Shown in pieces: positions 8,404 to 16,333 of a stretch of DNA of 64,000 bases. Both the position numbers and the translations under genes were made by a program. How positions within the stretch are numbered: position 1 is the first letter of the stretch; the number at the start of each line of letters is the position of its first letter. The notes under the pieces are model-generated. The model saw only the letters and a program-made list of their open reading frames with translations. It was not told where the DNA came from and ran no database searches. Source of the DNA: FEB-22 sp003105195 (GTDB taxonomy: Bacteria > Pseudomonadota > Alphaproteobacteria > Rhizobiales > Xanthobacteraceae); assembly GCA_027493405.1 (NCBI GenBank), contig JAOSKV010000023.1, positions 1-64,000 on the forward strand, written 5' to 3'.

Positions 8404-8940
8404 ATGGCCGAAGCCGTGACCAAGGTACCCGTGAAGACCGAGAAGGGTGAGAAGGCGGCCGCCTCCACGCCGGCAGGCCATCCCATGCAGACGCTGCGCC
8501 AGGAGATCGACCGGCTGTTCGAGGATTTCGGCCGCGGGTTCTGGCCCTCGCCGTTCCGCCGCCCGGTCTTCGACATGGAGCCGCTCTGGCAGCGGGAACT
8601 GAGCTTTGCGGCCACCCCGGCGGTCGACATCGCCGAGAGCGACAAGGCCTATGAGATCACTGCCGAGCTCCCCGGCATGGAGGAGAAGGACATCGAGGTG
8701 AAGCTCGCCAACGGCACCCTGACCATCCGGGGCGAGAAGTCCGAGGAGACGGAGGAGAAGAAGAAGGACTATTACCTGCAGGAGCGCCGCTACGGCTCGT
8801 TCGAGCGCCGCTTCCGCGTGCCCGAGGGCGTCGACGCCGACAAGATCGAAGCCGCCTTCAAGAAGGGCGTGCTCACCGTGACGCTCCCGAAGAGTGCGCA
8901 GGGCAAGGCCGAGAAGAAGATCGACGTGAAGGCCGCGTGA
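8404..8940 (+). CDS. Small heat-shock protein, Hsp20/alpha-crystallin family
   Basis: The 178-residue protein has a variable N-terminus with a Phe/Pro-rich stretch (FGRGFWPSPFRRPVFD) and an alpha-crystallin domain from about residue 70. The domain shows VDIAESDKAYEITAELPG, LTIRGEK and the FERRFRVPEGVDADKIEA-KKGVLTVTLPK signature. It would act as an ATP-independent holdase chaperone in the cytoplasm. The start at 8404 has an excellent AAGGAGGAG Shine-Dalgarno. The promoter has an FNR/FixK box plus a -10 and no CIRCE-like or ROSE-like element that I can see, so oxygen-linked rather than simple heat control is likely. Confidence 0.93.
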   Translation: MAEAVTKVPVKTEKGEKAAASTPAGHPMQTLRQEIDRLFEDFGRGFWPSPFRRPVFDMEPLWQRELSFAATPAVDIAESDKAYEITAELPGMEEKDIEVKLANGTLTIRGEKSEETEEKKKDYYLQERRYGSFERRFRVPEGVDADKIEAAFKKGVLTVTLPKSAQGKAEKKIDVKAA

Positions 8941-9044
8941 GCGGCCGCCGTCGGATCTTGCCGTCGACCAGGAATCTGACGGGTGTGGGGGGCAGGGGGT
9001 CGTGCGAACGTCGGCAAGCGGCCCGTGCAGACAGCGGGCGAGCC

Positions 9045-9312
9045 ATGCGGGTGAAGGTCGAAGCGACACCGACGACGCCGGAGCCGAGACGCTCGGCGCC
9101 TGCACTTCGAGGCGCGTGGTGAGGTGGCGGAGAACATCGATCGCTGGGACGGCGCCGACCACCGCTATGTCAAGGTCAGGGCCGACGACGGCGACATCTA
9201 CATCGTGCGGCGCGACGACCCGACTGCCGCATGGGAGCTGATCATGTACCAGCGCGCCGAAGCCGCCGCGACGCCGGCGCCGACAGGGGACGCGTGGGTC
9301 GTGCCGAAGCCG
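9045..9312 (+). pseudogene. Small conserved hypothetical, frameshifted
   Basis: The text begins MRVKVEA at the ATG at 9045 and continues in another frame as RRLHFEARGEVAENIDRW, then HRYVKVRADDGDIYIVRRDD and WELIMYQR. It looks like a short beta-rich protein with an ID(R)W-x-G-x-DHRY-x-KV-x-DG-x-x-YI core, of the kind common next to stress genes in Hyphomicrobiales; I do not know its function. The join needs one indel near 9064. The C-terminus is not resolved because the frame runs into the AAMDC-like gene. Either decayed or mis-sequenced. Confidence 0.4.
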
Positions 9313-9687
9313 ATGCCAGCAACATCGAGTCCGGTCGCGCCTTCGCCGCGCATCACGGGGCTCGCCTGGGGACGGATCGAGCTCGAAGGAATTGGGACGT
9401 TCCGGGACGCAAGGTGTTCTCGGGCGGGGCGGGAATGGGATTGACCGAGACCGGCACGGACCATCGGCCCGGTATCAGCCGCCGACATCGCCGAGCTGCT
9501 CGCGCATGGGCGACGACGATCATCCTCTCGCAAGGCATGCTGGGGCCTTCAAGTCGCTCCCGAGACCCTCGCAGGGCTCGCCGAGGGGCGCGCGGACCTC
9601 GTGCTGCCGACCCGGCAGGCGGTCGAGCTCGACAACCGTCTGCGCGGGCACGAGCGCGTGGCGGGGCTCTTTCACACGACCTGCTGA
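9313..9687 (+). pseudogene. AAMDC/Mth938-like (DUF498) protein, multiple frameshifts
   Basis: Reading across frames gives the complete AAMDC/Mth938 fold signature: ITGLAWGRIELEG, DWTETGTDHRPGIS, ADIAELLAHG, TTIILSQGM, LQVAPETL and, at the end, VAGLFHTTC, which mirrors the conserved VGGVFHSTC end of animal AAMDC. About six single-base losses are needed (near 9405, 9428, 9443, 9481, 9518 and 9546), mostly at G/C runs. The density of damage is much higher than elsewhere in the window, so true decay is possible, although local sequence error cannot be excluded. The start ATG at 9313 is tentative. Confidence 0.6.
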
Positions 9688-9733
9688 CCACCTGCGGCCG
9701 CGGAGACGCGCGGATCCGCCGCGCCGAAACCGC

Positions 9734-9747
9734 TTGATCTGCCTCAA
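9734..9747 (+). promoter_or_regulatory. FNR/FixK-type box TTGATCTGCCTCAA
   Basis: TTGA-N6-TCAA palindrome ahead of the ABC importer operon. A TAGGTT hexamer at 9769-9774 starts 28.5 bases from the palindrome centre, the same offset as in the hsp20 promoter, predicting a transcript start near 9782 and an 87-base leader before the ATG at 9869. Confidence 0.6.
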
Positions 9748-9868
9748 CAAGGGCAGCTTTCATTCCGGTAGGTTGCCGTCACAGGCGTGTCATCCGAACA
9801 TTGTTCGAGACAGGCGCGGCTCGGTCCGCGAAGGGCTGACGTCGAATATCGGAAAACGGAGGGAGATC

Positions 9869-10882
9869 ATGAAGCTCAAGGCAGCTCTCGCGGGTATCGC
9901 GACAGCCCTGCTGGTCGTCGCCGGCGCGGCCAAGCCGGCCACGGCCGCCGACGTCATCTGCTACAACTGCCCGCCCGAATGGGCCGACTGGGCCTCGATG
10001 CTCAAGGCGATCAAGCAGGACCTCGGCCTCGACGTCCCGCACGACAACAAGAACTCCGGGCAGACCCTGGCGACCCTGATCGCCGAGAAGGCGAGCCCGG
10101 TCGCCGACATCGCCTATATGGGCATCTCGTTCGGCATCCAGGCCAAGCGCGAGGGCGTCGTCGCACCCTACCGGGTCAAGCACTTCGACGAGATCCCGGC
10201 CGGACTGAAGGATCCGGAAGGCCACTGGTTCACGATCCACTACGGCACCATCGGCTTCTTCGTGAACGTCGACGCGCTGCGCGGCGTCCCGGTGCCGCGC
10301 GCCTGGAAGGACCTGCTCAAGCCGGAATATGCCGGCCTGGTCGGCTATCTCGATCCCTCCAGCGCCGCCGTCGGCTATGCCAGCGCCACCGCCGCCAACC
10401 TGGCGCTCGGCGGGAGCTTCGACAACCTCACGCCGGGCATCGAGTTCTTCAAGGCGCTCAAGAAGAACCGGCCGATCGTGCCGAAGCAGACCGCCTATGC
10501 GCGCGTGCTCTCGGGCGAGATCCCGATCATGTTCGACTACGACTTCAACACGCTGCGCGCGAAGTACAAGGACAAGTGCAACTGCGTCTTTGTCATCCCG
10601 CAGGAGGGCACGATCGTGCTGCCCTATGTGATGGGCCTGGTGCGCAACGCGCCGCATCCCGAGAAGGCCAAGCAGGTGCTGGACTATCTGATGACCGACA
10701 AGGGACAGGCGATCTGGGCCAACGCCTATCTGCGCCCGATCCGCCCGGCCGCCATGACGCCCGAGATCGCGGCCAAGTTTCCTCCCGCCGCGGAATACGA
10801 GCGCGCCAAGGCGGTCGACTATGCCCGCATGGAGGAAGCGCAGATCGCCTTCCGCGACCGCTACCTGGCGGAAGTCCGCTAG
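9869..10882 (+). CDS. ABC transporter periplasmic binding protein, iron/polyamine/phosphonate (PhnS-like) type
   Basis: The 337-residue protein has a signal peptide (residues 1-27, cleaved after PATAA). The mature part has the two-lobed binding-protein fold of the Fe3+/putrescine/2-aminoethylphosphonate group: YGTIGFFVNVDAL, PRAWKDLLKPEYAGLVGYLDPSS, IPQEGTIVLPYVMGLVRNAPHPE and KAKQVLDYLMTDKGQAIWA. It heads an operon with two permeases, an ATPase and a phosphodiesterase. The ligand cannot be read from sequence; the adjacent phosphodiesterase favours a phosphorus-containing solute. CNC and CYNC motifs are unusual for the group. Confidence 0.85.
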   Translation: MKLKAALAGIATALLVVAGAAKPATAADVICYNCPPEWADWASMLKAIKQDLGLDVPHDNKNSGQTLATLIAEKASPVADIAYMGISFGIQAKREGVVAPYRVKHFDEIPAGLKDPEGHWFTIHYGTIGFFVNVDALRGVPVPRAWKDLLKPEYAGLVGYLDPSSAAVGYASATAANLALGGSFDNLTPGIEFFKALKKNRPIVPKQTAYARVLSGEIPIMFDYDFNTLRAKYKDKCNCVFVIPQEGTIVLPYVMGLVRNAPHPEKAKQVLDYLMTDKGQAIWANAYLRPIRPAAMTPEIAAKFPPAAEYERAKAVDYARMEEAQIAFRDRYLAEVR

Positions 10883-10911
10883 GCGGACGGGGCTCCTGGG
10901 ATAAACTGAGG

Positions 10912-10937
10912 CGGGCGGGGCCGGCCGGTCCCGCCCG
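10912..10937 (+). terminator. Intercistronic hairpin after binding-protein gene
   Basis: CGGGCGGG (10912-10919) pairs exactly with CCCGCCCG (10930-10937) across a 10-base loop, followed by TCTCTTG. It lies between the binding-protein stop and the first permease and is likely a partial terminator or 3'-end stabiliser that keeps the binding protein in excess over the membrane subunits. Confidence 0.6.
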
Positions 10938-10970
10938 TCTCTTGCCCGGGACGCGCCGGCCGGAAGCGCC

Positions 10971-11793
10971 ATGCAGAATCGCGAGACTCCCTTCCTGCTC
11001 GTCATGGTGTTGCCGGCCGTGATCCTCGGCACGGCGTTTCTTCCTGCTGCCGCTGGCGCGCCTCGCCCTGGTCGGCGGCAGCGGGCCGCTCGGCTTCGGC
11101 GCCTATCTGGCGGTGCTGACGACGCCGCGCTACTTCGAGGCGCTGGTCTCCACGATCCTGCTGTCGATCGCGGTGACGCTCGTCACCCTGGCGATCTCCG
11201 GCGTGTCCGGGGTGTTCCTGCAGCGCAACCAGTTCCCGGGACGCGACATCCTGGTGTCGTTCCTCACCTTCCCGCTGGCCTTTCCCGGCGTCGTCGTCGG
11301 CTTCATGGTGATCATGCTGTCGGGGCGGATCGGGCTGATCGGCGACGTCACCGCGCTCTTGACCGGCCAGCGGCTGGTGTTCGCCTATTCCATGGCCGGC
11401 CTGTTCATGGGCTACATCTATTTCTCGATCCCGCGGGTGATCCTCACCATCATGGCGGCGGCCGAGAAGCTCGACCCGGAGATCGAGGAGGCCGCGCAGT
11501 CGCTCGGCGCCGGGCCGACGCGCGTCGTGCGCGACGTGATCCTGCCGGCGCTGCGTCCCGCGATCATCGCGTCGGGATCGATGTGCTTCGCGACCTCGAT
11601 GGGGGCGTTCGGCACCGCCTTCACGCTCGCGACCGACATCGACGTGCTCCCGATCGTGATCTACACGGAATTCACCTTGCTCGCGAACATCGCCATGGCG
11701 GCGGCGCTGAGCATCGTGCTCGGCGTCATCACCTGGGCGGCGCTCGCCGTCTCGCGGGCGTTCGCCGGCGCGACCGCCGCGGCAGCCGGGTGA
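10971..11793 (+). CDS. ABC transporter permease 1, one frameshift
   Basis: An inner-membrane permease of the binding-protein-dependent family with about six membrane helices. The frame from the ATG at 10971 (FLLVMVLPAVILG) breaks at the TTT 11037-11039; removing one T gives FFLLPLARLALVGGSGPLGF and joins the rest (from LTTPRYFEALVSTILLS). The EAA loop EEAAQSLGAGPTRVVRDVIL, which docks on the ATPase, is intact. Partner of the permease that overlaps or abuts its stop. Confidence 0.8.
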
Positions 11794-11798
11794 CGACC

Positions 11799-12659
11799 AT
11801 GCGCCGGCGCCGCGAGTTCTATCTCCAGCTCGGCCTGACCCTGCTCGCCTGCGCGTTCCTGATCGTTCCCGTGGTGATGTCGGTCGTGGCCGGCTTCACG
11901 ACGAACTTCTTCGTCGGCGTGCGCAGCGGGTTCACGCTGCGATGGGTGGTCGAGGTGTGGACGCTCTACTCGCACACGATCTTCCGCAGCATCCTGATCG
12001 CGCTGTCGTGCCTCGCCGTGACGCTCGTGGTCGGCGTGCCCGCCGCCTATGTGCTGGCGAAACGTCCGGGACGGGTGACGCGGCTGGTCGAGGAATTCCT
12101 CGTGCTCCCGGTCGCGATCCCCGGGCTCGCGACCGCGCTCGCGCTCATCATCATGTACGGGACGATGCGCGAGTTCCGCACCAGCTGGCTGTTCATTCTG
12201 GTCGGCCACGTCCTCTACACCCTGCCCTTCATGATCCGCTCGGTGCTCGCGGTGCTGACCAGCATCGACTTCCGCACCCTGGAGGAGGTGGCGGCGAGCC
12301 TGGGCGCCCGCTTCTGGCGGCGCTTCTTCACCATCATCATTCCGAACGTCCGCTCCGGCATCGTCGCGGGCTCGCTCACAGTGGTGACGCTCTCGATCGG
12401 CGAGTTCAACCTGAGCTGGATGCTGCACACCCCGGTCACGATGACGCTGCCGATCGGCCTCGCCGACAGCTACGCCTCGATGCGGCTCGAGATCGGCAGC
12501 GCCTTCACGGTGATCTTCTTCGTCATGATCGTTCCCCTGCTCGTCGCCCTCCAGCGCTACGGCACGCCGCGCGTCCGGCACCGCCCCCGCGCCCAGGAGG
12601 AGCTCAAGGCGGCCGCGCCCCGCGCCGGCGCGCCCGTTCCCGCGAAGGCACCCCCATGA
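11799..12659 (+). CDS. ABC transporter permease 2
   Basis: The 286-residue permease has about six hydrophobic segments, beginning with LGLTLLACAFLIVPVVMSVV. It has the EAA loop LEEVAASLGARFWRRFFTII that contacts the ATPase. Start: ATG at 11799; a GTG at 11790 overlapping the previous stop (GTGA) is equally possible and would signal translational coupling. Its TGA overlaps the ATPase start (ATGA). Second half of a heterodimeric channel. Confidence 0.85.
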   Translation: MRRRREFYLQLGLTLLACAFLIVPVVMSVVAGFTTNFFVGVRSGFTLRWVVEVWTLYSHTIFRSILIALSCLAVTLVVGVPAAYVLAKRPGRVTRLVEEFLVLPVAIPGLATALALIIMYGTMREFRTSWLFILVGHVLYTLPFMIRSVLAVLTSIDFRTLEEVAASLGARFWRRFFTIIIPNVRSGIVAGSLTVVTLSIGEFNLSWMLHTPVTMTLPIGLADSYASMRLEIGSAFTVIFFVMIVPLLVALQRYGTPRVRHRPRAQEELKAAAPRAGAPVPAKAPP

Positions 12660-13723
12660 GCCCGCAGCCCGCAAGCCCGCCCGAGAAGGGCGGCACCCGC
12701 ATCCGCCTCGTCGACTGCGCCAAGACCTTCGCCGACGGCACCAAGGCGCTGGAGCGCACGTCGCTGGAATTCGCCAGCGGCGAGATCATCGTGTTCCTCG
12801 GCCCCTCCGGCTGCGGAAAGACCACGCTGCTGCGGGTCATCGCCGGGCTCGAGGCGCCCGATCCGGGCGGGCGCGTGTTCTTCGACGACGAGGACGTGAC
12901 CGCGCTGCCGATCGAGCGCCGCGCCGTCAGCATGGTGTTCCAGCGCTACGCGCTCTTCCCCAACATGAACGTCGAGGAGAACATCGCCTACGGGCTGCGG
13001 GTCCGCAAGGTTCCCCCGGCCCAGCGCGAGAAGCGCGTCACCGAGATGCTGGAGATGATGCAGATCCCCGAATTGCGCGAACGCCGGGTGGACCAGCTCT
13101 CCGGCGGCCAGCGCCAGCGCGTCGCGCTGGCGCGCGCGATCGCCGTGAAGCCGCGCGTGCTGCTGCTCGACGAGCCGCTGACGGCGCTCGACGCCCTGTT
13201 GCGCGAACGGCTGCGGATCGAGATCGACCTGCTGCTGCACGATCTCGGCATCACGGCCGCCTACGTCACCCACGACCAGGCCGAGGCGATGGCGATCGGC
13301 GACCGCGTCGCCGTGATGAACAAGGGGCGGCTCGTGCAGATCGGTCCCGCGCGCGAGGTCTACTTCAAGCCGGCGAGCGACTTCGTCGCCAACTTCATCG
13401 GCACCATGAACCGGGTGCACGGCACCGTCGCGGACGGGATATTCGCGCTCCCGGGCGGGCGCGTGCCGTGGGCGCATGGCGGCGCCGGCGAGGTGGAGGC
13501 GCTGTTCCGCCCGGGCGATGCGCGCGTCGTCCGCGCCGCTGATGCCCCGTTGCGCGGCAAGGTCTCCGCGGTGTTCTTCCTCGGCGACCGCACGCGGCTG
13601 CACGTCGACGGCGTCGCCGACGTACCGGTCATCGTCGAGACCACCGAGCGGCGCGAGTTCCGCGTCGGCGAGGAAGTCGGCCTCGCGATCGAACCCGAGG
13701 CGCTGCTCACCCTGAGATCATGA
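12656..13723 (+). CDS. ABC transporter ATP-binding protein
   Basis: The 355-residue ATPase shows Walker A GPSGCGKTTLLR, Q-loop VFQRYALFP, signature LSGGQRQRVALARA, Walker B VLLLDEPLTALD and H-loop THDQ. The C-terminal extension (residues about 240-355) is a TOBE-like regulatory domain typical of the spermidine/iron/phosphonate subgroup. ATG at 12656 overlaps the permease stop by four bases. Confidence 0.9.
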   Translation: MSPQPASPPEKGGTRIRLVDCAKTFADGTKALERTSLEFASGEIIVFLGPSGCGKTTLLRVIAGLEAPDPGGRVFFDDEDVTALPIERRAVSMVFQRYALFPNMNVEENIAYGLRVRKVPPAQREKRVTEMLEMMQIPELRERRVDQLSGGQRQRVALARAIAVKPRVLLLDEPLTALDALLRERLRIEIDLLLHDLGITAAYVTHDQAEAMAIGDRVAVMNKGRLVQIGPAREVYFKPASDFVANFIGTMNRVHGTVADGIFALPGGRVPWAHGGAGEVEALFRPGDARVVRAADAPLRGKVSAVFFLGDRTRLHVDGVADVPVIVETTERREFRVGEEVGLAIEPEALLTLRS

Positions 13724-13754
13724 CCCGCGTCGCCGCGCCCGGGGAGGAATTCCG

Positions 13755-14576
13755 ATGCTGATCGCGCAGATCACCGACACCCATGTGCGCGCCGGAGGGC
13801 GGCTTTCCTATCGCCAGGTCGACTCCGCGCAGAAGCTGCGCGACTGCGTGGCGCATCTCAACGCGCTCGCGCCCCGCCCCGACCTCGTGCTCCTGACCGG
13901 CGACCTCGTCGATTTCGGTACCGCCGAGGAGTATGCGGTGGTGCGCGAGATCCTCGCCCCGCTCGCGATCCCGCTCTTCGTCATGCCGGGAAATCACGAC
14001 GACCGCGACGAGATGCGCCGCGCCTTCGCGGACCACGCCTATCTCCCGCGCGACGGGGAGTTCCTGCACTACGTCATCGAGGGCTTGCCGGTGCGCATCG
14101 TCGCCCTCGACACGCTGATCCCCGGCGAGGAGGCCGGCATCCTCTGTGCGCGGCGCCTGGCATGGCTCGCGGAGCAGCTCGGCGGCTCGTCGGGCACGCC
14201 GACCGTGCTCGCCATGCATCACCCGCCCTTTCTCACCGGTCTCGCCAACATGGACCGGCAGAACTGCCGCAACGCCGCGGCGCTGGGTGCGCTGGTGGAG
14301 CGGCACCGGCAGGTCATCCGCATCCTGTGCGGCCACGTGCATCGTTCGGTGCTGATGCACTGGCACGGCGTGACCGCCAGCATCGCGCCGAGCCCCTCGC
14401 ACTCCTGCGTCCTCGACCTCGACCCGGACGCCACCCACGACCTGGTGCTCGAGCCTCCGGCCTGCGCGCTCCACTACTGGCGCGCGGACATCGGCCTCGT
14501 CAGCCACCTGAGCTTCATCGGCGACTACGGCGGGCGGCACCCGTTCTTCGATGCCGCCGGCAAGCTGATCGACTGA
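13755..14576 (+). CDS. Class III cyclic-nucleotide/glycerophosphodiester phosphodiesterase (CpdA/GpdQ-like)
   Basis: A calcineurin-fold metallophosphoesterase of 273 residues. Metal-site motifs in order: QITDTHV (D-x-H), LLTGDLVDFG (GD), MPGNHDDR (GNHD), AMHHPP (H) and CGHVHRS (GHxH). It lies 31 bases after the importer ATPase in the same direction, so it probably hydrolyses the imported compound, for example a glycerophosphodiester, in the cytoplasm; no signal peptide is seen. The substrate is inference from the operon. Confidence 0.85.
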   Translation: MLIAQITDTHVRAGGRLSYRQVDSAQKLRDCVAHLNALAPRPDLVLLTGDLVDFGTAEEYAVVREILAPLAIPLFVMPGNHDDRDEMRRAFADHAYLPRDGEFLHYVIEGLPVRIVALDTLIPGEEAGILCARRLAWLAEQLGGSSGTPTVLAMHHPPFLTGLANMDRQNCRNAAALGALVERHRQVIRILCGHVHRSVLMHWHGVTASIAPSPSHSCVLDLDPDATHDLVLEPPACALHYWRADIGLVSHLSFIGDYGGRHPFFDAAGKLID

Positions 14577-14596
14577 CGGGGGCGGGCCCGCCTCTC

Positions 14597-14610
14597 TTGA
14601 CACGCATCAA
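14597..14610 (+). promoter_or_regulatory. FNR/FixK-type box TTGACACGCATCAA
   Basis: Perfect TTGA-N6-TCAA palindrome between the phosphodiesterase and the YbhB-like gene. A -41.5 placement predicts transcription from about 14645, 22 bases before the ATG at 14667, leaving room for the GGAGG Shine-Dalgarno at about 14656-14660. Confidence 0.75.
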
Positions 14611-14666
14611 TCCCCCTCGATGGCGGTCGCGGCGCATCCTGCGAGGCCACGCCATGGAGGCGCGTC

Positions 14667-15119
14667 ATGCGGATCACCTCGAGCGCCTTCGCCGACGGTG
14701 CGGCGATTCCGCGCCGCCATACCTGCGACAGCGACGATCTCTCGCCGCCGCTCGCCTGGAGCGCGCCGCCGCCCGACGCCCGCAGCTTCGTGCTGCTGTG
14801 CGACGACCCCGATGCGCCGGCCGGCACCTGGCATCACTGGGCCGTCTACGACATCCCGGCCGACCGGTCGGAGCTTCCCGCGGGTGTCACGGCGGACGCG
14901 AAGGGCTTCAGGCAGGCCGCGAACGATTTTCGCCGTCCCGGCTATGGCGGTCCCTGCCCGCCGCACCGCCACGGGCCGCACCGCTACCATTTCCGCCTGC
15001 TCGCCCTGTCGGTGGAGCATCTCGCGCTCGGCCCCGCCCCCGGCTGCCGCGAGGTCGAGCGCGAGGCGCGCAAGCACCTGCTCGCCGAGGCGACGCTGGT
15101 CGGCGTCTACGAGCGGTGA
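14667..15119 (+). CDS. YbhB/YbcL-family (PEBP-like) protein
   Basis: The 150-residue protein has the phosphatidylethanolamine-binding-protein fold of bacterial YbhB/YbcL. Motifs: CDSDDLSPPLAWSAPP, the ligand-pocket DDPDAPAGTWHHW, and GPCPPHRHGPHRYHFRLLAL. Cytoplasmic; no signal peptide. Physiological role in bacteria is unclear. It has its own FNR/FixK box and a GGAGG Shine-Dalgarno, so it is a separate unit from the importer operon. Convergent with fic, 17 bases between stops. Confidence 0.9.
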   Translation: MRITSSAFADGAAIPRRHTCDSDDLSPPLAWSAPPPDARSFVLLCDDPDAPAGTWHHWAVYDIPADRSELPAGVTADAKGFRQAANDFRRPGYGGPCPPHRHGPHRYHFRLLALSVEHLALGPAPGCREVEREARKHLLAEATLVGVYER

Positions 15120-15136
15120 CGGCGGCCGGTGCGCGA

Positions 15137-16243
15137 TCACTTCACCGCAGGCAGCGAATAGCTCGTGCTGCGTCCTCCACCCGCGTTCCTGACCAGCATC
15201 CCGCGCTCCAGGAGTTCGGTGATGTCGCGCAACGCGGTGTCCGGCGAACATTTCTCGATGGTCGCCCATTTGGACGACGTGAGCTTCCCCTCGAATCCAT
15301 CGAGCAGGCGGTTCAGCATATCCCGCTGGCGCTCGTTCAGGGAGACGCCCGCATGTTTTTCCCAGAAGCGCGCTTTCCCGAGCACGCCCGCGAGGATGTT
15401 CTCCGTGTCGTCGAACGCGCGCGAGAGGCAGGCGAGAAACCATGCGAGCCACGCCGTGATGTCGAGATCGCCTTTCTGTGTCGCTTCGAGGATCTCGTAG
15501 TAGCCCTTGCGCTCCTGCCGGATCCGCGCCGACATGCTGTAGAAGCGCTGTGGGCTCTGCTCCGAACGGGCAAGCCGCATGTCCGCGATGGCGCGGGCGA
15601 TGCGCCCGTTGCCGTCGTCGAAAGGGTGGATGGTCAAAAACCACAGGTGTGCGACGCCCGCCTTGAGCACCGAGTCGATGCCCTGCTCACCGTTGAACCA
15701 TGCGAGGAAGGCCGTCATGTCCACGCCCACCCGCACCGCCTCCGGCGCCTGGTAGTGAACGCGCTCTCGACCGGCCGGCCCGGAGATCACTTGCATCGGC
15801 CCCGACCTGTCGTCGCGCCAGGCGCCTACCGCGATCCGCTGCATGCCGCTGCGGCCGGTCGGGAACAGCGCCGCATGCCAGCCGAACAGCCGCTCGTCCG
15901 TCAGGGGCTCCCGATAGTTCTGAGTGGCGTCGAGCATCATTTCGACGACGCCTTCGACGTCGCGGTCCGCTGGAACCAACCCGCCGATATCCATGCCGAG
16001 GCGGCGGGCGATGGATGAACGCACCTGATCCCGGTCGAGGATCTCTCCCTCGATCTCGCTGGTCTTGAGGACGTCCTCGGTGAGGGCCTGGAGGGTGGCT
16101 TCGCTGCGCAGGGCAAAGCCCAGTCCTTCCATGCGGCCGACCAGCCGCCCCTGCCGGTGGCGCACGGCCGCAAGCGACTCCGCCAGGACGTTGTCATCCC
16201 AGCGGAACTCCGGCCAATCCTTCAGTTCGTGGATGTAGGGCAT
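15137..16243 (-). CDS. Fic-domain AMP-transferase with own inhibitory helix and C-terminal winged helix
   Basis: The 368-residue protein has an N-terminal DUF4172-like region (PEFRWDD), then an inhibitory motif TSEIEG matching (S/T)xxxE(G/N), placed before the Fic core as in class II Fic proteins. The catalytic motif is HPFDDGNGRIAR, complete. A C-terminal winged helix follows (SSKWATIEKCSPDTALRDIT), suggesting DNA binding and possible autoregulation. Fic enzymes transfer AMP to a protein Tyr/Ser/Thr; the target is unknown. GGAG lies about 5 bases before the ATG. Two related CCGCA-N5-TGCGG sites lie in its promoter. Single gene, flanked by unrelated genes, a possible acquired module. Confidence 0.9.
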   Translation of the reverse strand: MPYIHELKDWPEFRWDDNVLAESLAAVRHRQGRLVGRMEGLGFALRSEATLQALTEDVLKTSEIEGEILDRDQVRSSIARRLGMDIGGLVPADRDVEGVVEMMLDATQNYREPLTDERLFGWHAALFPTGRSGMQRIAVGAWRDDRSGPMQVISGPAGRERVHYQAPEAVRVGVDMTAFLAWFNGEQGIDSVLKAGVAHLWFLTIHPFDDGNGRIARAIADMRLARSEQSPQRFYSMSARIRQERKGYYEILEATQKGDLDITAWLAWFLACLSRAFDDTENILAGVLGKARFWEKHAGVSLNERQRDMLNRLLDGFEGKLTSSKWATIEKCSPDTALRDITELLERGMLVRNAGGGRSTSYSLPAVK

Positions 16244-16247
16244 ATCT

Positions 16248-16317
16248 CCGCATTCTTTGCGTCGATTATGCCAGCTAATCGCCGCAAGGTGAAGGATATT
16301 CTCCGCACATAATGCGG
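16248..16317 (-). promoter_or_regulatory. Paired palindromes CCGCA-N5-TGCG(G) in fic promoter
   Basis: Site 1 is CCGCATTCTTTGCGT (16248-16262) over the fic ribosome-binding site. Site 2 is CCGCACATAATGCGG (16303-16317). They are 55 bp apart, in the same orientation, and share flanks (TCTCCGCA and a following ATTA). The stretch is AT-rich compared with its surroundings. The most economical reading is a two-site operator for repression of fic, perhaps by the winged helix of Fic itself. Confidence 0.5.
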
Positions 16318-16333
16318 TAATTAGACCGCCTTC

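Noticed and set aside
8937..9122. 61-codon plus-strand frame after hsp20
   Set aside because: Only its last part (from MRVKVEA) fits the neighbouring conserved protein, and that needs a frame change, so the frame itself is not a gene.
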